Positions 9,194 to 18,273 are shown, counted from the first letter of the stretch. The stretch is 64,000 bases of DNA from Streptomyces chartreusis NRRL 3882 (GCF_900236475.1 NZ_LT963352.1:1736001-1800000); one strand, 5' to 3'. Notes: a model not told the origin generated them from the letters alone. Translations and numbers: made by a program.

Positions 9194-10468
9194 ATGATCA
9201 CAAGAAAACGGCTGGCGGCGGGCGTCTGTGCCCTGCTCGCCGCGTTGACGGCCGGGCTGGCCTTCCCGGCCGGAGCGGCCGCCGGCGAACCCACGGGCCA
9301 GGACGCCCCCAAGGTCGACCTCGTCCTCGATGTCAGCGGTTCGATGCGGGCACGGGACATCGACGGACAGTCGCGGATGGCCGCCGCGAAGCAGGCGTTC
9401 AACGAGGTGCTCGACGCGACGCCCGAGGAGGTCGAACTCGGCATCCGCACCCTCGGCGCGAACTACCCCGGCGACGACCGGAAGACGGGCTGCAAGGACA
9501 CCGCGCAGCTCTACCCGGTCGGTCCGCTGGACCGCACCGAGGCCAAGACGGCCGTCGCCACGCTCAGCCCGACCGGCTGGACACCGATCGGCCCGGCCCT
9601 GCTGAAGGCGGCCGGCGACCTGGACCGCGGCGACGGCTCCAAGCGCATCGTGCTGATCAGCGACGGCGAGGACACCTGCGCCCCGCTCGACCCGTGCGAG
9701 GTGGCCCGCGAGATCGCCGCCAAGGGCATCGGCCTGACCATCGACACGCTGGGCCTGGTGCCCACCGCCAAGTTGAGCAGGCAGCTGAGCTGCATCGCCG
9801 AGGCCACCGGCGGCACCTACACCTCGGTGGAGCACCAGGACGAACTCACCGACCGGGTGAACCAGTTGGTGGACCGGGCGGCCGATCCGGTGGTGACGCC
9901 GGTGCCGGTGGAGGGCGCCGCCGAGTGTGCGAAGGCACCGGCGCTGAAGTCCGGGCTGTACACGGACCGGGAGGAGTTCGGGCAGCAGCGCTGGTACCGG
10001 GTGGACGTGCTGCCGGGCCAGGAGCTGCGGGCCTCGGTGAGCGTGGCGGCCGACCGGGCGGTGAACCCCGGCTACGGGGTGCTGCTGCGGGCGGTCACGG
10101 CGCACGGCCGGGAGATCGTGCGCGGCGAGGCGGCGGGCACCGGCCGTACGGATGTGATCTCGACGGGGCTCCGGTACCCCGAGCCCGAGCGTGAGGACTC
10201 CGACAGTGACAAGCCGGCCGCGGAGACCGTGTGCCTGGCGGTCACCCACTCCTTCTCTGCGGCCTCCGGGGTGAAGACCACGCCCGGGCTGCCGCTGGAG
10301 CTGACGGTCGACGTCGTGGACGGTCCGAGCCAGGCGGGCGACGTGGCCTCCTTCGGCCTCGGCCGCGGCTGGTGGCTGCTGGGCGCGCTGATTCTCACCG
10401 GCTTCCTCGCCGGTCTGATCTGGGGCTGGCTGTCGCGCTGGCGGGTCGCGGTCTGGAGGACCAACTGA
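9194..10468 (+). CDS. Secreted/membrane-anchored von Willebrand factor A domain protein
   Basis: A 424-residue protein with an N-terminal signal sequence (about residues 1-31), a von Willebrand A domain whose MIDAS motif D46-x-S-x-S is intact (LVLDVSGSM), a ~170-residue beta-rich region, and a C-terminal transmembrane helix at about 397-419. The vWA domain is expected to bind a divalent metal and mediate protein interaction at the cell surface. Four cysteines in the vWA part (around 95, 157, 163 and 197) could form disulfides outside the cell. The stop overlaps the next start (TGATG), so the two proteins are probably made together and may work as a pair. Confidence 0.8.
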   Translation: MITRKRLAAGVCALLAALTAGLAFPAGAAAGEPTGQDAPKVDLVLDVSGSMRARDIDGQSRMAAAKQAFNEVLDATPEEVELGIRTLGANYPGDDRKTGCKDTAQLYPVGPLDRTEAKTAVATLSPTGWTPIGPALLKAAGDLDRGDGSKRIVLISDGEDTCAPLDPCEVAREIAAKGIGLTIDTLGLVPTAKLSRQLSCIAEATGGTYTSVEHQDELTDRVNQLVDRAADPVVTPVPVEGAAECAKAPALKSGLYTDREEFGQQRWYRVDVLPGQELRASVSVAADRAVNPGYGVLLRAVTAHGREIVRGEAAGTGRTDVISTGLRYPEPEREDSDSDKPAAETVCLAVTHSFSAASGVKTTPGLPLELTVDVVDGPSQAGDVASFGLGRGWWLLGALILTGFLAGLIWGWLSRWRVAVWRTN

Positions 10469-11259
10469 TGCGAACGGTAAGAGCGTTGAGCGCCGCGCTG
10501 CTGATCCTCTCACTGGCGGCCGCGCCGGCCGCTGCCGACGCCTCGCCCAGTCCGTCGCAGGACGCGTCGGCGGCACCCACCCGGGCGGGCACCTCCTTCC
10601 GTACGGCCACGGAGTTCGAGCAGGGGCAGCGGGCCACGGCGAGCGGCTCCACGGGCGACTACCTGTACTGGTCGTTCCCCGCCGACACCGGCCAGCGCCC
10701 CACGGTCAGGGCGACGGTGAAGCTGCCGGACACCCACGCCGCGCAGACCTGGCAGATCGACGTGTACGACGGCCTGCGCCGCCGTCAGGCCTGCCAGTAC
10801 GGCGCCCAGACCCGCACCGCGGCGGCGAACGCGCCCTCCGTGGAGCTGGCCTGTGTGCTGCGCACGGTCCGCGCCTGGTCGGAGCCGTGGGCGAACGACC
10901 CGCTGCCCGGCACCTACTACATCCGGCTGACGGCGACCGGCGTCGCCACCTCCGACCTGGGCCTCCCGGTCGACACCGAGGTCCGGGCCGACTCCAAGGA
11001 CATCGGCGGCGCGGCGGCGGTGGACGGCTCGCTGTCCGAGCCCCTGGTGCCGGGCATCGCGACGCGGCCGGAAGAGCGGCAGGAGAGCACGGCGGTCCTG
11101 GCCGACCTCGAACCGGAGGACGGCTGGGCGTTCGCCTGGTGGTCGGACCGGTGGGTGTGGACGGCGGTGGGCGGTGCCCTCGCCGCGCTGGCGGGTGTCG
11201 CCGGGTACGCACTGACACGCGGCCCGGGAAGGCCGTCACGGGTGCCACCCGCCGGCTGA
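10468..11259 (+). CDS. Membrane-anchored secreted partner protein
   Basis: A 263-residue protein with a signal peptide (about 1-26), an extracellular domain of roughly 200 residues resembling the C-terminal ectodomain of the preceding vWA protein (both have an FGQQRWYR/YLYWSFPAD-type strand near the start), and one transmembrane helix near residues 230-252. No enzymatic motif is visible. It overlaps the vWA gene by one base (TGATG). Its last ~17 codons and terminator appear to be the source of the tandem repeats that follow. Function unknown; a surface complex with the vWA protein is inference. Confidence 0.7.
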   Translation: MRTVRALSAALLILSLAAAPAAADASPSPSQDASAAPTRAGTSFRTATEFEQGQRATASGSTGDYLYWSFPADTGQRPTVRATVKLPDTHAAQTWQIDVYDGLRRRQACQYGAQTRTAAANAPSVELACVLRTVRAWSEPWANDPLPGTYYIRLTATGVATSDLGLPVDTEVRADSKDIGGAAAVDGSLSEPLVPGIATRPEERQESTAVLADLEPEDGWAFAWWSDRWVWTAVGGALAALAGVAGYALTRGPGRPSRVPPAG

Positions 11260-11760
11260 GACCGGCTCGGAAGGCCCGCACGGCGCGGGCCTTCCGCCCG
11301 ACCCCCCGGAGCGCCATTCCCGACGCGCTGACACGCGCCTCGGTGCGCCCCCCCCCACCGGCGGCCCCCACCGCCTGACACCACCCCGGAAAGCCCCACC
11401 GTGCGGGCCTTCCGCCCGACTCGCGGAGTGCCTTTCCCTACGCGCTGACACGCGCCTCGGTGCGACCCGCCACGGCTGCCACGTGCCGCCTGACACCCCC
11501 TCCGAAGGCCCCGCACCCTGCGGGCCTTCCCCCGGACCTCCCGGAGTGCCTTTCCGCACGCGCTGACACGCGGCACAGTGCGCCCCCCCACGGGTGCCAC
11601 CGCCTGACACCACCCCGGAAAGCCCCCGCCCTGCGGGCCTTCCGCCCGACCCCCCGGAGCGCCATACCCGACGCGCTGACACACGGCACAGTGCACCCCC
11701 CACCGGCGGCCCCCACCGCCTGACACCACCCCGGAAGGCCCGCACGGTGCGGGCCTTCCC
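11212..11760. repeat. Five tandem copies of a gene 3' end plus terminator hairpin
   Basis: Five copies of a ~116-base unit. The first copy is the actual 3' end of the preceding membrane protein gene and its terminator. The core CTGACACGCG/CTGACACACG begins at 11212, 11328, 11445, 11563 and 11676 (spacings 116, 117, 118 and 113). Each copy ends in a GC-rich hairpin closing with CGGGCCTTCC at 11286, 11404, 11521, 11634 and 11750. Copies 2-5 still carry a short reading frame ending like the gene (DALTR...PPPAAPTA, stop). The last hairpin abuts the stop of the convergent HxlR gene, so the array acts as stacked terminators. It fills 11260-11760; no separate gene is seen there. Confidence 0.85.
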
Positions 11761-12387
11761 TCACACCTCGCGGAGCGCCTTGGCGAGCGGGCCCTCGCCG
11801 CTCACCTCGACCCGGCCCTCCCGCACGGCCCGGGCCAGAGTCAGCTCCCCCCGGCTGAGCGCCGTACACGTGCCGGTGTCCAGGACCAGCCGGGCGTCCG
11901 GCTCCCCGGGGGCGGGCCCGTCGCCGTACACAGGTCCCTCCTCGGCACCGGCGCGCAGGTGGAACCGTCCCTCGTCCAGGCGGACTTCGACGAGCCCCTC
12001 CCCGTCCAGCAGGCGCAGCAGCGGCAGGGCGAACCAGTGCGCCCGCACCGCGTCCGTCGGCCGCCGTTCCCCGAGTTCCCCCTGCCCCCACTCCCCCAGC
12101 GCCTGGAGCACGGGCAGCAACTCCCGGCCCCGGGCCGTGAGTTCGTACACGTAGGCCGCACCGGGCGGGGGCAGCCGGCGGCGGGTCGCGAGGCCGTCGC
12201 GCTCCATGTCCTTCAGCCGTGAGGCGAGTACGTCCGTGCTGACGCCGGGCAGGTCCGCGTGCAGGTCGGTGTAGCGGCGGGGGCCGGCGAGGAGCTCCCG
12301 GACGATCAGGAGGGTCCAGCGGTCGCCGACGACGTCGAGGGCGCGGGCGGCGGAACAGTACTGGTCGTAGCTTCGGCGAGGTGGCAT
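11761..12387 (-). CDS. HxlR-family winged-helix transcriptional regulator
   Basis: A 208-residue regulator. The first ~110 residues are an HxlR (MarR-like) winged helix: YCSAARALDVVGDRWTLLIVRELL, then RYTDLHADLPGVSTDVLASRLKDMERDGL and a basic wing, with a single conserved cysteine in the N-terminal arm. The C-terminal ~90 residues resemble an SCP2/sterol-carrier-like domain fused to HxlR in many actinomycetes. I chose the ATG at 12387. It is divergent from the aminotransferase gene; two palindromes in the 86-base gap are likely its binding sites, so it probably controls itself and the aminotransferase. Confidence 0.85.
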   Translation of the reverse strand: MPPRRSYDQYCSAARALDVVGDRWTLLIVRELLAGPRRYTDLHADLPGVSTDVLASRLKDMERDGLATRRRLPPPGAAYVYELTARGRELLPVLQALGEWGQGELGERRPTDAVRAHWFALPLLRLLDGEGLVEVRLDEGRFHLRAGAEEGPVYGDGPAPGEPDARLVLDTGTCTALSRGELTLARAVREGRVEVSGEGPLAKALREV

Positions 12388-12409
12388 GCGACGCAGTCTA
12401 GACAAGTTG

Positions 12410-12422
12410 TTGGACTTTCCAA
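12410..12422. promoter_or_regulatory. Palindromic operator candidate 1 (HxlR)
   Basis: TTGGACTTTCCAA: five-base arms around a three-base centre, in the divergent promoter between the HxlR gene and the aminotransferase. Its centre is 21 bases, about two helix turns, from the second palindrome, so two dimers could bind the same face of the DNA. Confidence 0.6.
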
Positions 12423-12429
12423 GCGGCTA

Positions 12430-12444
12430 CTTGGTAAAACCAAG
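12430..12444. promoter_or_regulatory. Palindromic operator candidate 2 (HxlR)
   Basis: CTTGGTAAAACCAAG: six-base arms around AAA, similar in half-site (TTGG) to the neighbouring palindrome. It lies about 30 bases before the aminotransferase start, where a bound repressor would block transcription. Confidence 0.65.
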
Positions 12445-12473
12445 CAACACCAGTTAGCGAGGGGATGCGGCGC

Positions 12474-13682
12474 ATGGAGTTCCGGCAGTCGAGCAAGCTG
12501 AGCGAGGTCTGTTACGAGATCCGCGGCCCGGTGATAGAGCACGCCAACGCGCTGGAGGAGGCCGGGCACAGCGTGCTGCGCCTGAACACCGGCAATCCCG
12601 CGCTCTTCGGGTTCGAGGCGCCGGAGGAGATCCTCCAAGACATGATCCGGATGCTGCCGCAGGCGCACGGCTACACGGACTCGCGCGGCATCCTCTCCGC
12701 CCGCCGCGCGGTCGCCCAGCGTTACCAGACGCTGGGCCTGGAGGTCGGCGTCGACGACGTCTTCCTCGGCAACGGCGTGTCCGAGCTCGTCTCGATGGCG
12801 GTCCAGGCGCTGCTGGAGGACGGTGACGAGATCCTCATCCCCGCCCCCGACTTCCCCCTCTGGACGGCCGTGACGACCCTCGCGGGCGGCAAGGCGGTCC
12901 ACTACCTCTGCGACGAGCAGGCCGACTGGTATCCGGACCTGGACGACATGGCGTCGAAGATCACGGACCGCACGAAGGCCGTGGTCATCATCAACCCCAA
13001 CAACCCCACCGGCGCGGTCTACCCGAAGGAGATCGTCGAGGGCATCCTCGACCTCGCCCGGCGGCACGGCCTGATGGTGTTCGCCGACGAGATCTACGAC
13101 CAGATCCTCTACGACGACGCCGTGCACCACTCGGCCGCCGCGCTCGCTCCCGACCTGGTGGTGCTCACCTTCTGCGGCCTGTCCAAGACGTACCGCGTGG
13201 CGGGCTTCCGCTCCGGCTGGCTGGTGGTGACGGGCCCTAGGCAGCACGCCAAGGACTACCTGGAGGGCCTCACGATGCTGGCCTCCATGCGGCTGTGCGC
13301 CAACGCGCCCGCCCAGTACGCCATCCAGGCCGCCCTCGGCGGCCGGCAGTCCATCCGCGACCTCACCCTGCCGGGCGGCCGCCTGCACGAACAGCGCGAC
13401 ATGGCCTGGCAGAAGCTGAACGAGATCCCCGGCGTGACGTGCGTGAAGCCGAAGGGGGCGCTGTACGCGTTCCCTCGTCTCGACCCAAAGGTGCACAAGA
13501 TCCACGACGACGAGAAGTTCGTCCTGGACCTGCTGCTGCGGGAGAAGATCCAGGTGGTCCAGGGCACCGGCTTCAACTGGCCCACCCCCGACCACTTCCG
13601 CATCCTGACTCTCCCGTACGCCGAGGACCTGGAGGCGGCGATCGGGCGGATCGGGCGGTTCCTCGGCGGGTACCGGCAGTAG
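12474..13682 (+). CDS. Pyridoxal-phosphate aminotransferase, AlaA-like
   Basis: A 402-residue fold-type I class I/II aminotransferase. The start reads MEFRQSSKLSEVCYEIRGP, the N-terminus typical of AlaA-type glutamate-pyruvate aminotransferases. Key parts are NPNNPTGAVY, FADEIYDQILYD and the PLP lysine in GLSKTYRVAGFRSGW. It likely interconverts alanine and pyruvate with glutamate/2-oxoglutarate, or acts on a related short amino acid. I use the second ATG (12474) because AGGGG lies nine bases upstream; the first ATG at 12465 touches that ribosome site. The upstream operators suggest control by the divergent HxlR regulator. Confidence 0.88.
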   Translation: MEFRQSSKLSEVCYEIRGPVIEHANALEEAGHSVLRLNTGNPALFGFEAPEEILQDMIRMLPQAHGYTDSRGILSARRAVAQRYQTLGLEVGVDDVFLGNGVSELVSMAVQALLEDGDEILIPAPDFPLWTAVTTLAGGKAVHYLCDEQADWYPDLDDMASKITDRTKAVVIINPNNPTGAVYPKEIVEGILDLARRHGLMVFADEIYDQILYDDAVHHSAAALAPDLVVLTFCGLSKTYRVAGFRSGWLVVTGPRQHAKDYLEGLTMLASMRLCANAPAQYAIQAALGGRQSIRDLTLPGGRLHEQRDMAWQKLNEIPGVTCVKPKGALYAFPRLDPKVHKIHDDEKFVLDLLLREKIQVVQGTGFNWPTPDHFRILTLPYAEDLEAAIGRIGRFLGGYRQ

Positions 13683-13776
13683 GCGCGATTGTCAGTGGCG
13701 GGTCGTAGCCTTCCAGCAGGTGGGGCGAGTGCCCCAGGGGGGGTCCGCAACGTCCCGTGCCGGAGAGGAGCGCGCC

Positions 13777-14406
13777 GTGACCCGACCGCCGACCGCCGCG
13801 CAGCGGCGGGTCATCGACGCCGCCGACCCGGTGACCGGCCGGCTGCGGGGTACGGAGGCACAGCTCGCCGCGCTGGTGAAGCGGGGGCTCGCCTTCCGGC
13901 ACCCGCGGCCGCCGCACGACTACTTCCTGACGCCGGAGGGCCACCGGGTACGGCAGGGCGTCGCACAGGTCCCCGCGCCCGCCGCCGAGGCCCCCGCCAC
14001 CGCCGGTGTGTTCGCCGCGCGCGTCGGCGGCGAGGAGGCGGCGCCGCGGGCCGGGCCCGCCCGGCGCCGTGAGGTGCACAGCGCCTGGCAGGGGCTGCTG
14101 GAGCTGCGCCGGATGACCAACCCGGACGGTGCGGTGGAGCGGCCGTGCGGCTGGGAGCGCACGCATCTCGTGCAGGCCGCCGCACTGGCGCTGGAGGCGG
14201 CCGGACACCACCCGGCCGGTCGGGACGGCGGGGGCTACCGGGTGCGGGAGACGCCGCAGCCGGAGGCCGTCGCCGTGTACGAGCCGGACGGCGAGGCGCT
14301 GCGGACCTGCGCGGCCACCCTGGAGGGAGCAGGCTGGCAGGTGAGCGAGCACCGCGAGCCGCGCACGGGGACCCGCTATCTCCTGGCCTCCCCCCGCCGG
14401 GCGTGA
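13777..14406 (+). CDS. Conserved hypothetical protein, winged-helix-like N-terminus
   Basis: A 209-residue soluble protein starting at GTG 13777 with a strong ribosome site (GGAGAGGAG). The first ~65 residues (AAQRRVIDAADPVTGRL...LVKRGLAFRHPRPPHDYFLTPEGHRVRQ) look like a small winged helix, as in PadR/MarR-type modules. A proline/alanine linker follows (about 70-100), then a C-terminal domain repeating 'LALEAAGH' and 'LEGAGWQV'-like segments. I recognise no named family. It may be a DNA-binding or structural protein. It stands alone between the aminotransferase and the thioesterase. Confidence 0.65.
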   Translation: MTRPPTAAQRRVIDAADPVTGRLRGTEAQLAALVKRGLAFRHPRPPHDYFLTPEGHRVRQGVAQVPAPAAEAPATAGVFAARVGGEEAAPRAGPARRREVHSAWQGLLELRRMTNPDGAVERPCGWERTHLVQAAALALEAAGHHPAGRDGGGYRVRETPQPEAVAVYEPDGEALRTCAATLEGAGWQVSEHREPRTGTRYLLASPRRA

Positions 14407-14471
14407 TGAGCATGCCAAGATCAGTGGATCGTTGCGTACGCCACGAGTCTCCGGTGTGAGAAGGGAAGCCC

Positions 14472-14894
14472 ATGAGCGAGCCGTTTTCCGTCCCCGTGAC
14501 CGTCCGCGGTTACGAGACCGACGTGCAGGGTCACCTCGACCAGAGCGTGTACCTGAACTACGCGGAACACGCCCGCTGGTCGTTCCTGCAAGCCGCCGGG
14601 ATCAGCCAGTCCGCCCTCATCGGCAGCGGCGTGGGCCCGGTCGCCCTGGAGACGACCATCCGGTACAAGCGGGAGCTGCTCGCGGGCGACGAGGTCGCGG
14701 TGACCTGCGCCTTCGCCTGGGGCGAGGGCAAGACCTTCCGCATCGAGCAGACGGTCCGCAAGGCGGACGGCACGGTGGCGGCCGAGATCACGGCGGTCGG
14801 CGGCCTGCTGGACCTGAAGGCCCGCAAGCTGGTCCCGGATCCCCGGGAGCACTGCAGGAAGCTGGCGTCGGACCCGGGCCTGTTCGGACTCTAG
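14472..14894 (+). CDS. Acyl-CoA thioesterase, hot-dog fold (4HBT type)
   Basis: A 140-residue single hot-dog domain protein. The N-terminal YETDVQGHLDQSVYLNYAEHARW matches the active-site helix of 4-hydroxybenzoyl-CoA/YbgC-type thioesterases, with the conserved Asp in the DVQGH segment. It is expected to hydrolyse acyl-CoA or another thioester in the cytoplasm; the substrate cannot be read. The ribosome site GAAGGGAAG precedes the ATG. Its last four bases overlap the stop of the convergent kinase gene. Confidence 0.82.
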   Translation: MSEPFSVPVTVRGYETDVQGHLDQSVYLNYAEHARWSFLQAAGISQSALIGSGVGPVALETTIRYKRELLAGDEVAVTCAFAWGEGKTFRIEQTVRKADGTVAAEITAVGGLLDLKARKLVPDPREHCRKLASDPGLFGL

Positions 14895-16570
14895 GCGGCC
14901 TTCTTCCAGACGGTCATGTCCACCATGAGGGAGGCGAGCTCCGGCAGCGCGGTCGACTTCGTCTGGACCACGAGCAAGGCGATGTCCCCGGAGGAGTGCT
15001 TGACGCAGATCTGACTGCCGGCCGCCACCGAGGCCAGCGTCCAGCGGTGGCGGTCGGCACCGCCGAGTATGAGCCGGCACTCGTCGAGGGAAACCGCCTC
15101 GTCGGTGAACATCTGGACGAAGACGCTGGTGTCGCTCTCCAGCTCGCAGCTCGGGTTCTCACAGTTGAAGCGGACGTCTCCCTTGCGGTCGTCGCGCCAG
15201 AGCGGCTTCTCGAAGCTGAGCGAGGTCTTCGCGTTCAGCAGCAGTGGTGCCTGCGTGATGACCTGCGGTGACTTGGACGCGGCCGGGGACGGACGGGACG
15301 CTTCCGGAGTTCCGCCGCCCGCCTCCGCCTCCGCCTCCGCCCCCGACGCGGACCCGGAGCCCGAGCGCGCCCCCGTCGACGACTCCGGCGCGGACGACCG
15401 TCCGGACTTCTCCGGGCCGGGCGTCGACGGTGCGCCCGCCACCCAGTCCCGGAATCTGTTCCCCGCGTCGGCGACCGTCCAGGCCAGGCCGGTCAGCACC
15501 AGCGCCCCCGCCGTCACGGCCACGGTCGTGATCAGGGCGGTGCGCCGTCTGCGCGCCCGTCTCTCCGGCCCCGGTGGTTGCGTCTGCGGCTGCGTGACGA
15601 CCAGCGGCTGCATGTGCACCCTGGTCGGGACCAGGGGCGCCGGGGAGGCCCAGGTGGCGTCGAGGTCCGCCGGGGAGGGGACCGTCACCTCCGGCCCCAT
15701 GACGTCCCGCCAGACGGCCGGGCCCGCGCCCGCCTCGGCGTCCGCGCCCAGCCCCCGCCGGCACCACTCGACGATCTCCGCCAGGCCCGCCCGGTCCTCC
15801 GGGGCGGCGGCCAGGCACCGGGCGATCAGCGGACGGAGCTGCTCGGGCAGCACCGACAGGTCGGGTTCGTCGTGCACGATCCGGTACAGGACACCGACCG
15901 CCGAGCCGTCCCCGTAGAGCGGACGGCCCAGCGCCGCGAAGGCCGCCGTCTGGCCCAGCGCGAAGATGTCGGTCGCCGCCGTCACCTCGCCCCCGGACGC
16001 CTGCTCGGGAGCCATGAAGTGGGGAGTCCCGACGGTGGCGCCCGTGGCGGTGTGGGAGGTGAGGTCGGAGGCCAGCGAGATGCCGAAGTCGATCACCCGC
16101 GGCCCGTCGGCGGCCAGCAGCACGTTCGACGGCTTGAGGTCCCGGTGCACGATGCCCGCGCCGTGGATGGCCTGCAGCGCCTCGGCCACCCCGGCCATCA
16201 GCCACAGCACCGCGGGCACCGGCAGCGGACCGCGCCGGGCGACGGCATCCGTCAGGGACGGGCCGGGCACGTACAGCGTGGCCGACCAGGGTGGTGTGCC
16301 GTCCGCGTCCGCGTCGATCAGCTCCGCCGTGTACGCACCCCGGACCCGCCGGGCCGCCTCCACCTCCCGGCGGAACCGCCGCCGGAAGGCCGGGTCGTCG
16401 GCCAGCTCCGGCCGCACCACCTTGATCGCCACCGGCCGGCCGCCCTGCGTGTGCGACAGATAGACCCGGCCCATGCCGCCCGCGCCGAGCCGGGCTGCCA
16501 GGCGGTATCCGGCCACCACGGGCGGATCGTCCGCCTGCAGCGGCCGGAACACCTCGGTCGTGTGGTTCAT
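14891..16570 (-). CDS. Hanks-type Ser/Thr protein kinase with a transmembrane helix and extracellular domain
   Basis: A 559-residue receptor-like kinase. Residues ~20-285 form the kinase: glycine loop LGAGGMGRVY, catalytic Lys50 (VAIKVV), the catalytic loop IVHRDLKPSNVLL, DFGIS and GTPHFMAPEQ. A proline-rich juxtamembrane stretch leads to one transmembrane helix (about 342-366), then a Gly/Ser/Glu-rich linker and a ~130-residue extracellular domain with four cysteines that looks like a ligand- or stress-sensing module. No PASTA repeats are present, so it is not a PknB-type cell-wall sensor. The substrate is unknown. Confidence 0.9.
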   Translation of the reverse strand: MNHTTEVFRPLQADDPPVVAGYRLAARLGAGGMGRVYLSHTQGGRPVAIKVVRPELADDPAFRRRFRREVEAARRVRGAYTAELIDADADGTPPWSATLYVPGPSLTDAVARRGPLPVPAVLWLMAGVAEALQAIHGAGIVHRDLKPSNVLLAADGPRVIDFGISLASDLTSHTATGATVGTPHFMAPEQASGGEVTAATDIFALGQTAAFAALGRPLYGDGSAVGVLYRIVHDEPDLSVLPEQLRPLIARCLAAAPEDRAGLAEIVEWCRRGLGADAEAGAGPAVWRDVMGPEVTVPSPADLDATWASPAPLVPTRVHMQPLVVTQPQTQPPGPERRARRRRTALITTVAVTAGALVLTGLAWTVADAGNRFRDWVAGAPSTPGPEKSGRSSAPESSTGARSGSGSASGAEAEAEAGGGTPEASRPSPAASKSPQVITQAPLLLNAKTSLSFEKPLWRDDRKGDVRFNCENPSCELESDTSVFVQMFTDEAVSLDECRLILGGADRHRWTLASVAAGSQICVKHSSGDIALLVVQTKSTALPELASLMVDMTVWKKAA

Positions 16571-16600
16571 CGGTCCGCCTCCCCCTCGTCCCCTGCCCCC

Positions 16601-16621
16601 CGGTCAACGGTGAGTTGACCG
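16601..16621. terminator. Perfect 8-base inverted repeat between permease and kinase
   Basis: CGGTCAAC-GGTGA-GTTGACCG. It lies 43 bases downstream of the permease stop and 31 bases before the kinase start, both on the minus strand, so it may be a short terminator for the permease or an operator for the kinase. No run of T follows. Confidence 0.4.
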
Positions 16622-16663
16622 AGGCAGAAGCCTAAGCGGAGTCCGGGGCTGTTTTCGCCGGTC

Positions 16664-18052
16664 TCACGGCGCGGCCGGGGCCCGGGTGACGCCCGTGATC
16701 TCCTCGCCCGCCTCCATCGGGTGGGTCACGTCGTGGGCGTCCCGGTCGCGTCGGCCCAGGTGGTTGAAGACCAGGTTCAGCAGGACCGCCGCCACGCAGC
16801 CCGTGGAGATACCCGAGTCCAGGACGATCCGCGCCGTCTCCGGGAAGGCGTGGTAGAACTCCGGCGCCGTGATCGGGATGATGCCGACGGCCAGGGAGAC
16901 GGCCACGATCAGGACGTTGTTGTCCTTCTCCAGTCCGGCCCGGACCAGGGTCTGGATGCCGCTGGCCGCGACCGAGCCGAACAGGACCACGCCCGCCCCG
17001 CCGAGCACCGGGCGCGGTACGACGGCGATCAGCGAGGCGGCCATCGGGCACAGGCCCATCAGCACCAGGAAGCCGCCGCCGGCCGCGACGACGTACCGGC
17101 TGCGGATCTTCGTCATCGCGACCAGGCCGATGTTCTGCGCGAAGGCGCTGCACATGAAGCCGTTGAAGAGCGGGCTGATCGCCGAGCCGAGAGTGTCGGC
17201 GCGCAGGCCGGCCGCGATGGTCCTCTCGTCGGCCGGGCGGTCGACGATCTCGCCCAGCGCCAGCATGTCGGCGGTGGACTCGGTCATCGACACCACCATC
17301 ACCACGCACAGGGAGATGATCGCGGCGAGCTGGAACTGCGGGGCGCCGAAGTGGAAGGGCGTGGGGAAGCCGATGACCGCCGCGTCCGCGACCGGCCCGA
17401 AGTCCGTGGCGCCGAAGGGAATCGCGATCAGGGTGCCGGCGACCAGACCGAGCAGCACCGCGATCTGCTTGACGAAGCCCCGGGTGAAGCGCCGCAGCAG
17501 CAGGACGACGACGAGGGTGCCGGCGGCCAGCCCCAGGTTGGTCGCGGAGCCGTAGTCGTGCGCCGCCGGGTCGGGGCCCTGCGCCCAGCCGAAGGCGACC
17601 GGGAGCAGCGAGATGCCGATCAGGGTGATGACCGTGCCCGTCACCACCGGCGGGAAGAAGCGGACCGCCTTGCAGAAGACGGGGGCGGCCATGAAGCCGA
17701 GGAGTCCGGCGACGATCACCGCGCCGAAGATGATGGGCAGGGCGTCCGACTTGTCCTCGGTGGAGGCGACGATCGCGGTCATCGGCGCGACACCGGCGAA
17801 GGTGACGCCGTTGACGAACGGCAGCCGGGCGCCGATCTTCCAGATCCCGAGGGTCTGGAGGAACGTGGCGAGGCCCGCGGTGAACAGGCACGCGCCGGTG
17901 AGGAAGGTCAGGTCGGTGGCGGTCAGGCCGATGGCCGCGCCGACGATCAGGGGTGGGGCGACGACTCCCGCGTACATGGCGGCCACATGCTGGAGGCCGG
18001 TCGTCGCCATCTTGAGCGCGGGGAGTTTTTCGTCAACGGGGTGGTCGGCCAC
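16664..18052 (-). CDS. Xanthine/uric acid permease (NCS2 family)
   Basis: A 462-residue transporter of the NCS2 nucleobase:cation symporter family with about 12-14 hydrophobic segments. It has the family signature around QNIGLVAMTKIRSRYVV and the TM8 motif MTESTADMLALGEI, whose acidic residue (Glu in TES) contacts purine substrates. The start is GTG at 18052 with GGAGGGAAG upstream. Neighbouring purine-degradation genes point to xanthine or urate as substrate. The 221-base upstream gap presumably contains its promoter; I see no recognisable site in it. Confidence 0.9.
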   Translation of the reverse strand: MADHPVDEKLPALKMATTGLQHVAAMYAGVVAPPLIVGAAIGLTATDLTFLTGACLFTAGLATFLQTLGIWKIGARLPFVNGVTFAGVAPMTAIVASTEDKSDALPIIFGAVIVAGLLGFMAAPVFCKAVRFFPPVVTGTVITLIGISLLPVAFGWAQGPDPAAHDYGSATNLGLAAGTLVVVLLLRRFTRGFVKQIAVLLGLVAGTLIAIPFGATDFGPVADAAVIGFPTPFHFGAPQFQLAAIISLCVVMVVSMTESTADMLALGEIVDRPADERTIAAGLRADTLGSAISPLFNGFMCSAFAQNIGLVAMTKIRSRYVVAAGGGFLVLMGLCPMAASLIAVVPRPVLGGAGVVLFGSVAASGIQTLVRAGLEKDNNVLIVAVSLAVGIIPITAPEFYHAFPETARIVLDSGISTGCVAAVLLNLVFNHLGRRDRDAHDVTHPMEAGEEITGVTRAPAAP

Positions 18053-18273
18053 GGCGGCTTCCCTCCGGTCGGTTACACGGCTGCGTCGCGTGACGGCCGT
18101 GGGTGTCAAGGAGGTGGTGCGGGTGGTCGTGCGGGACCGGGCGTACGTGGACGGGGTGGCCGTTCCGGGGCGCGCGCGTTTACGCACGCCCCGGAGACGA
18201 CCGCCGTGGACCCCGCTCGGGTCCGCGGCCACCGGCCGGGAGCCGTCCCTCCCGGCCGGAGTCATCCGGGTGG

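Noticed and set aside
11212..11760. CRISPR array
   Set aside because: Unit length ~116, no short identical repeat with unique spacers, no cas genes; the units are gene ends with terminator hairpins.
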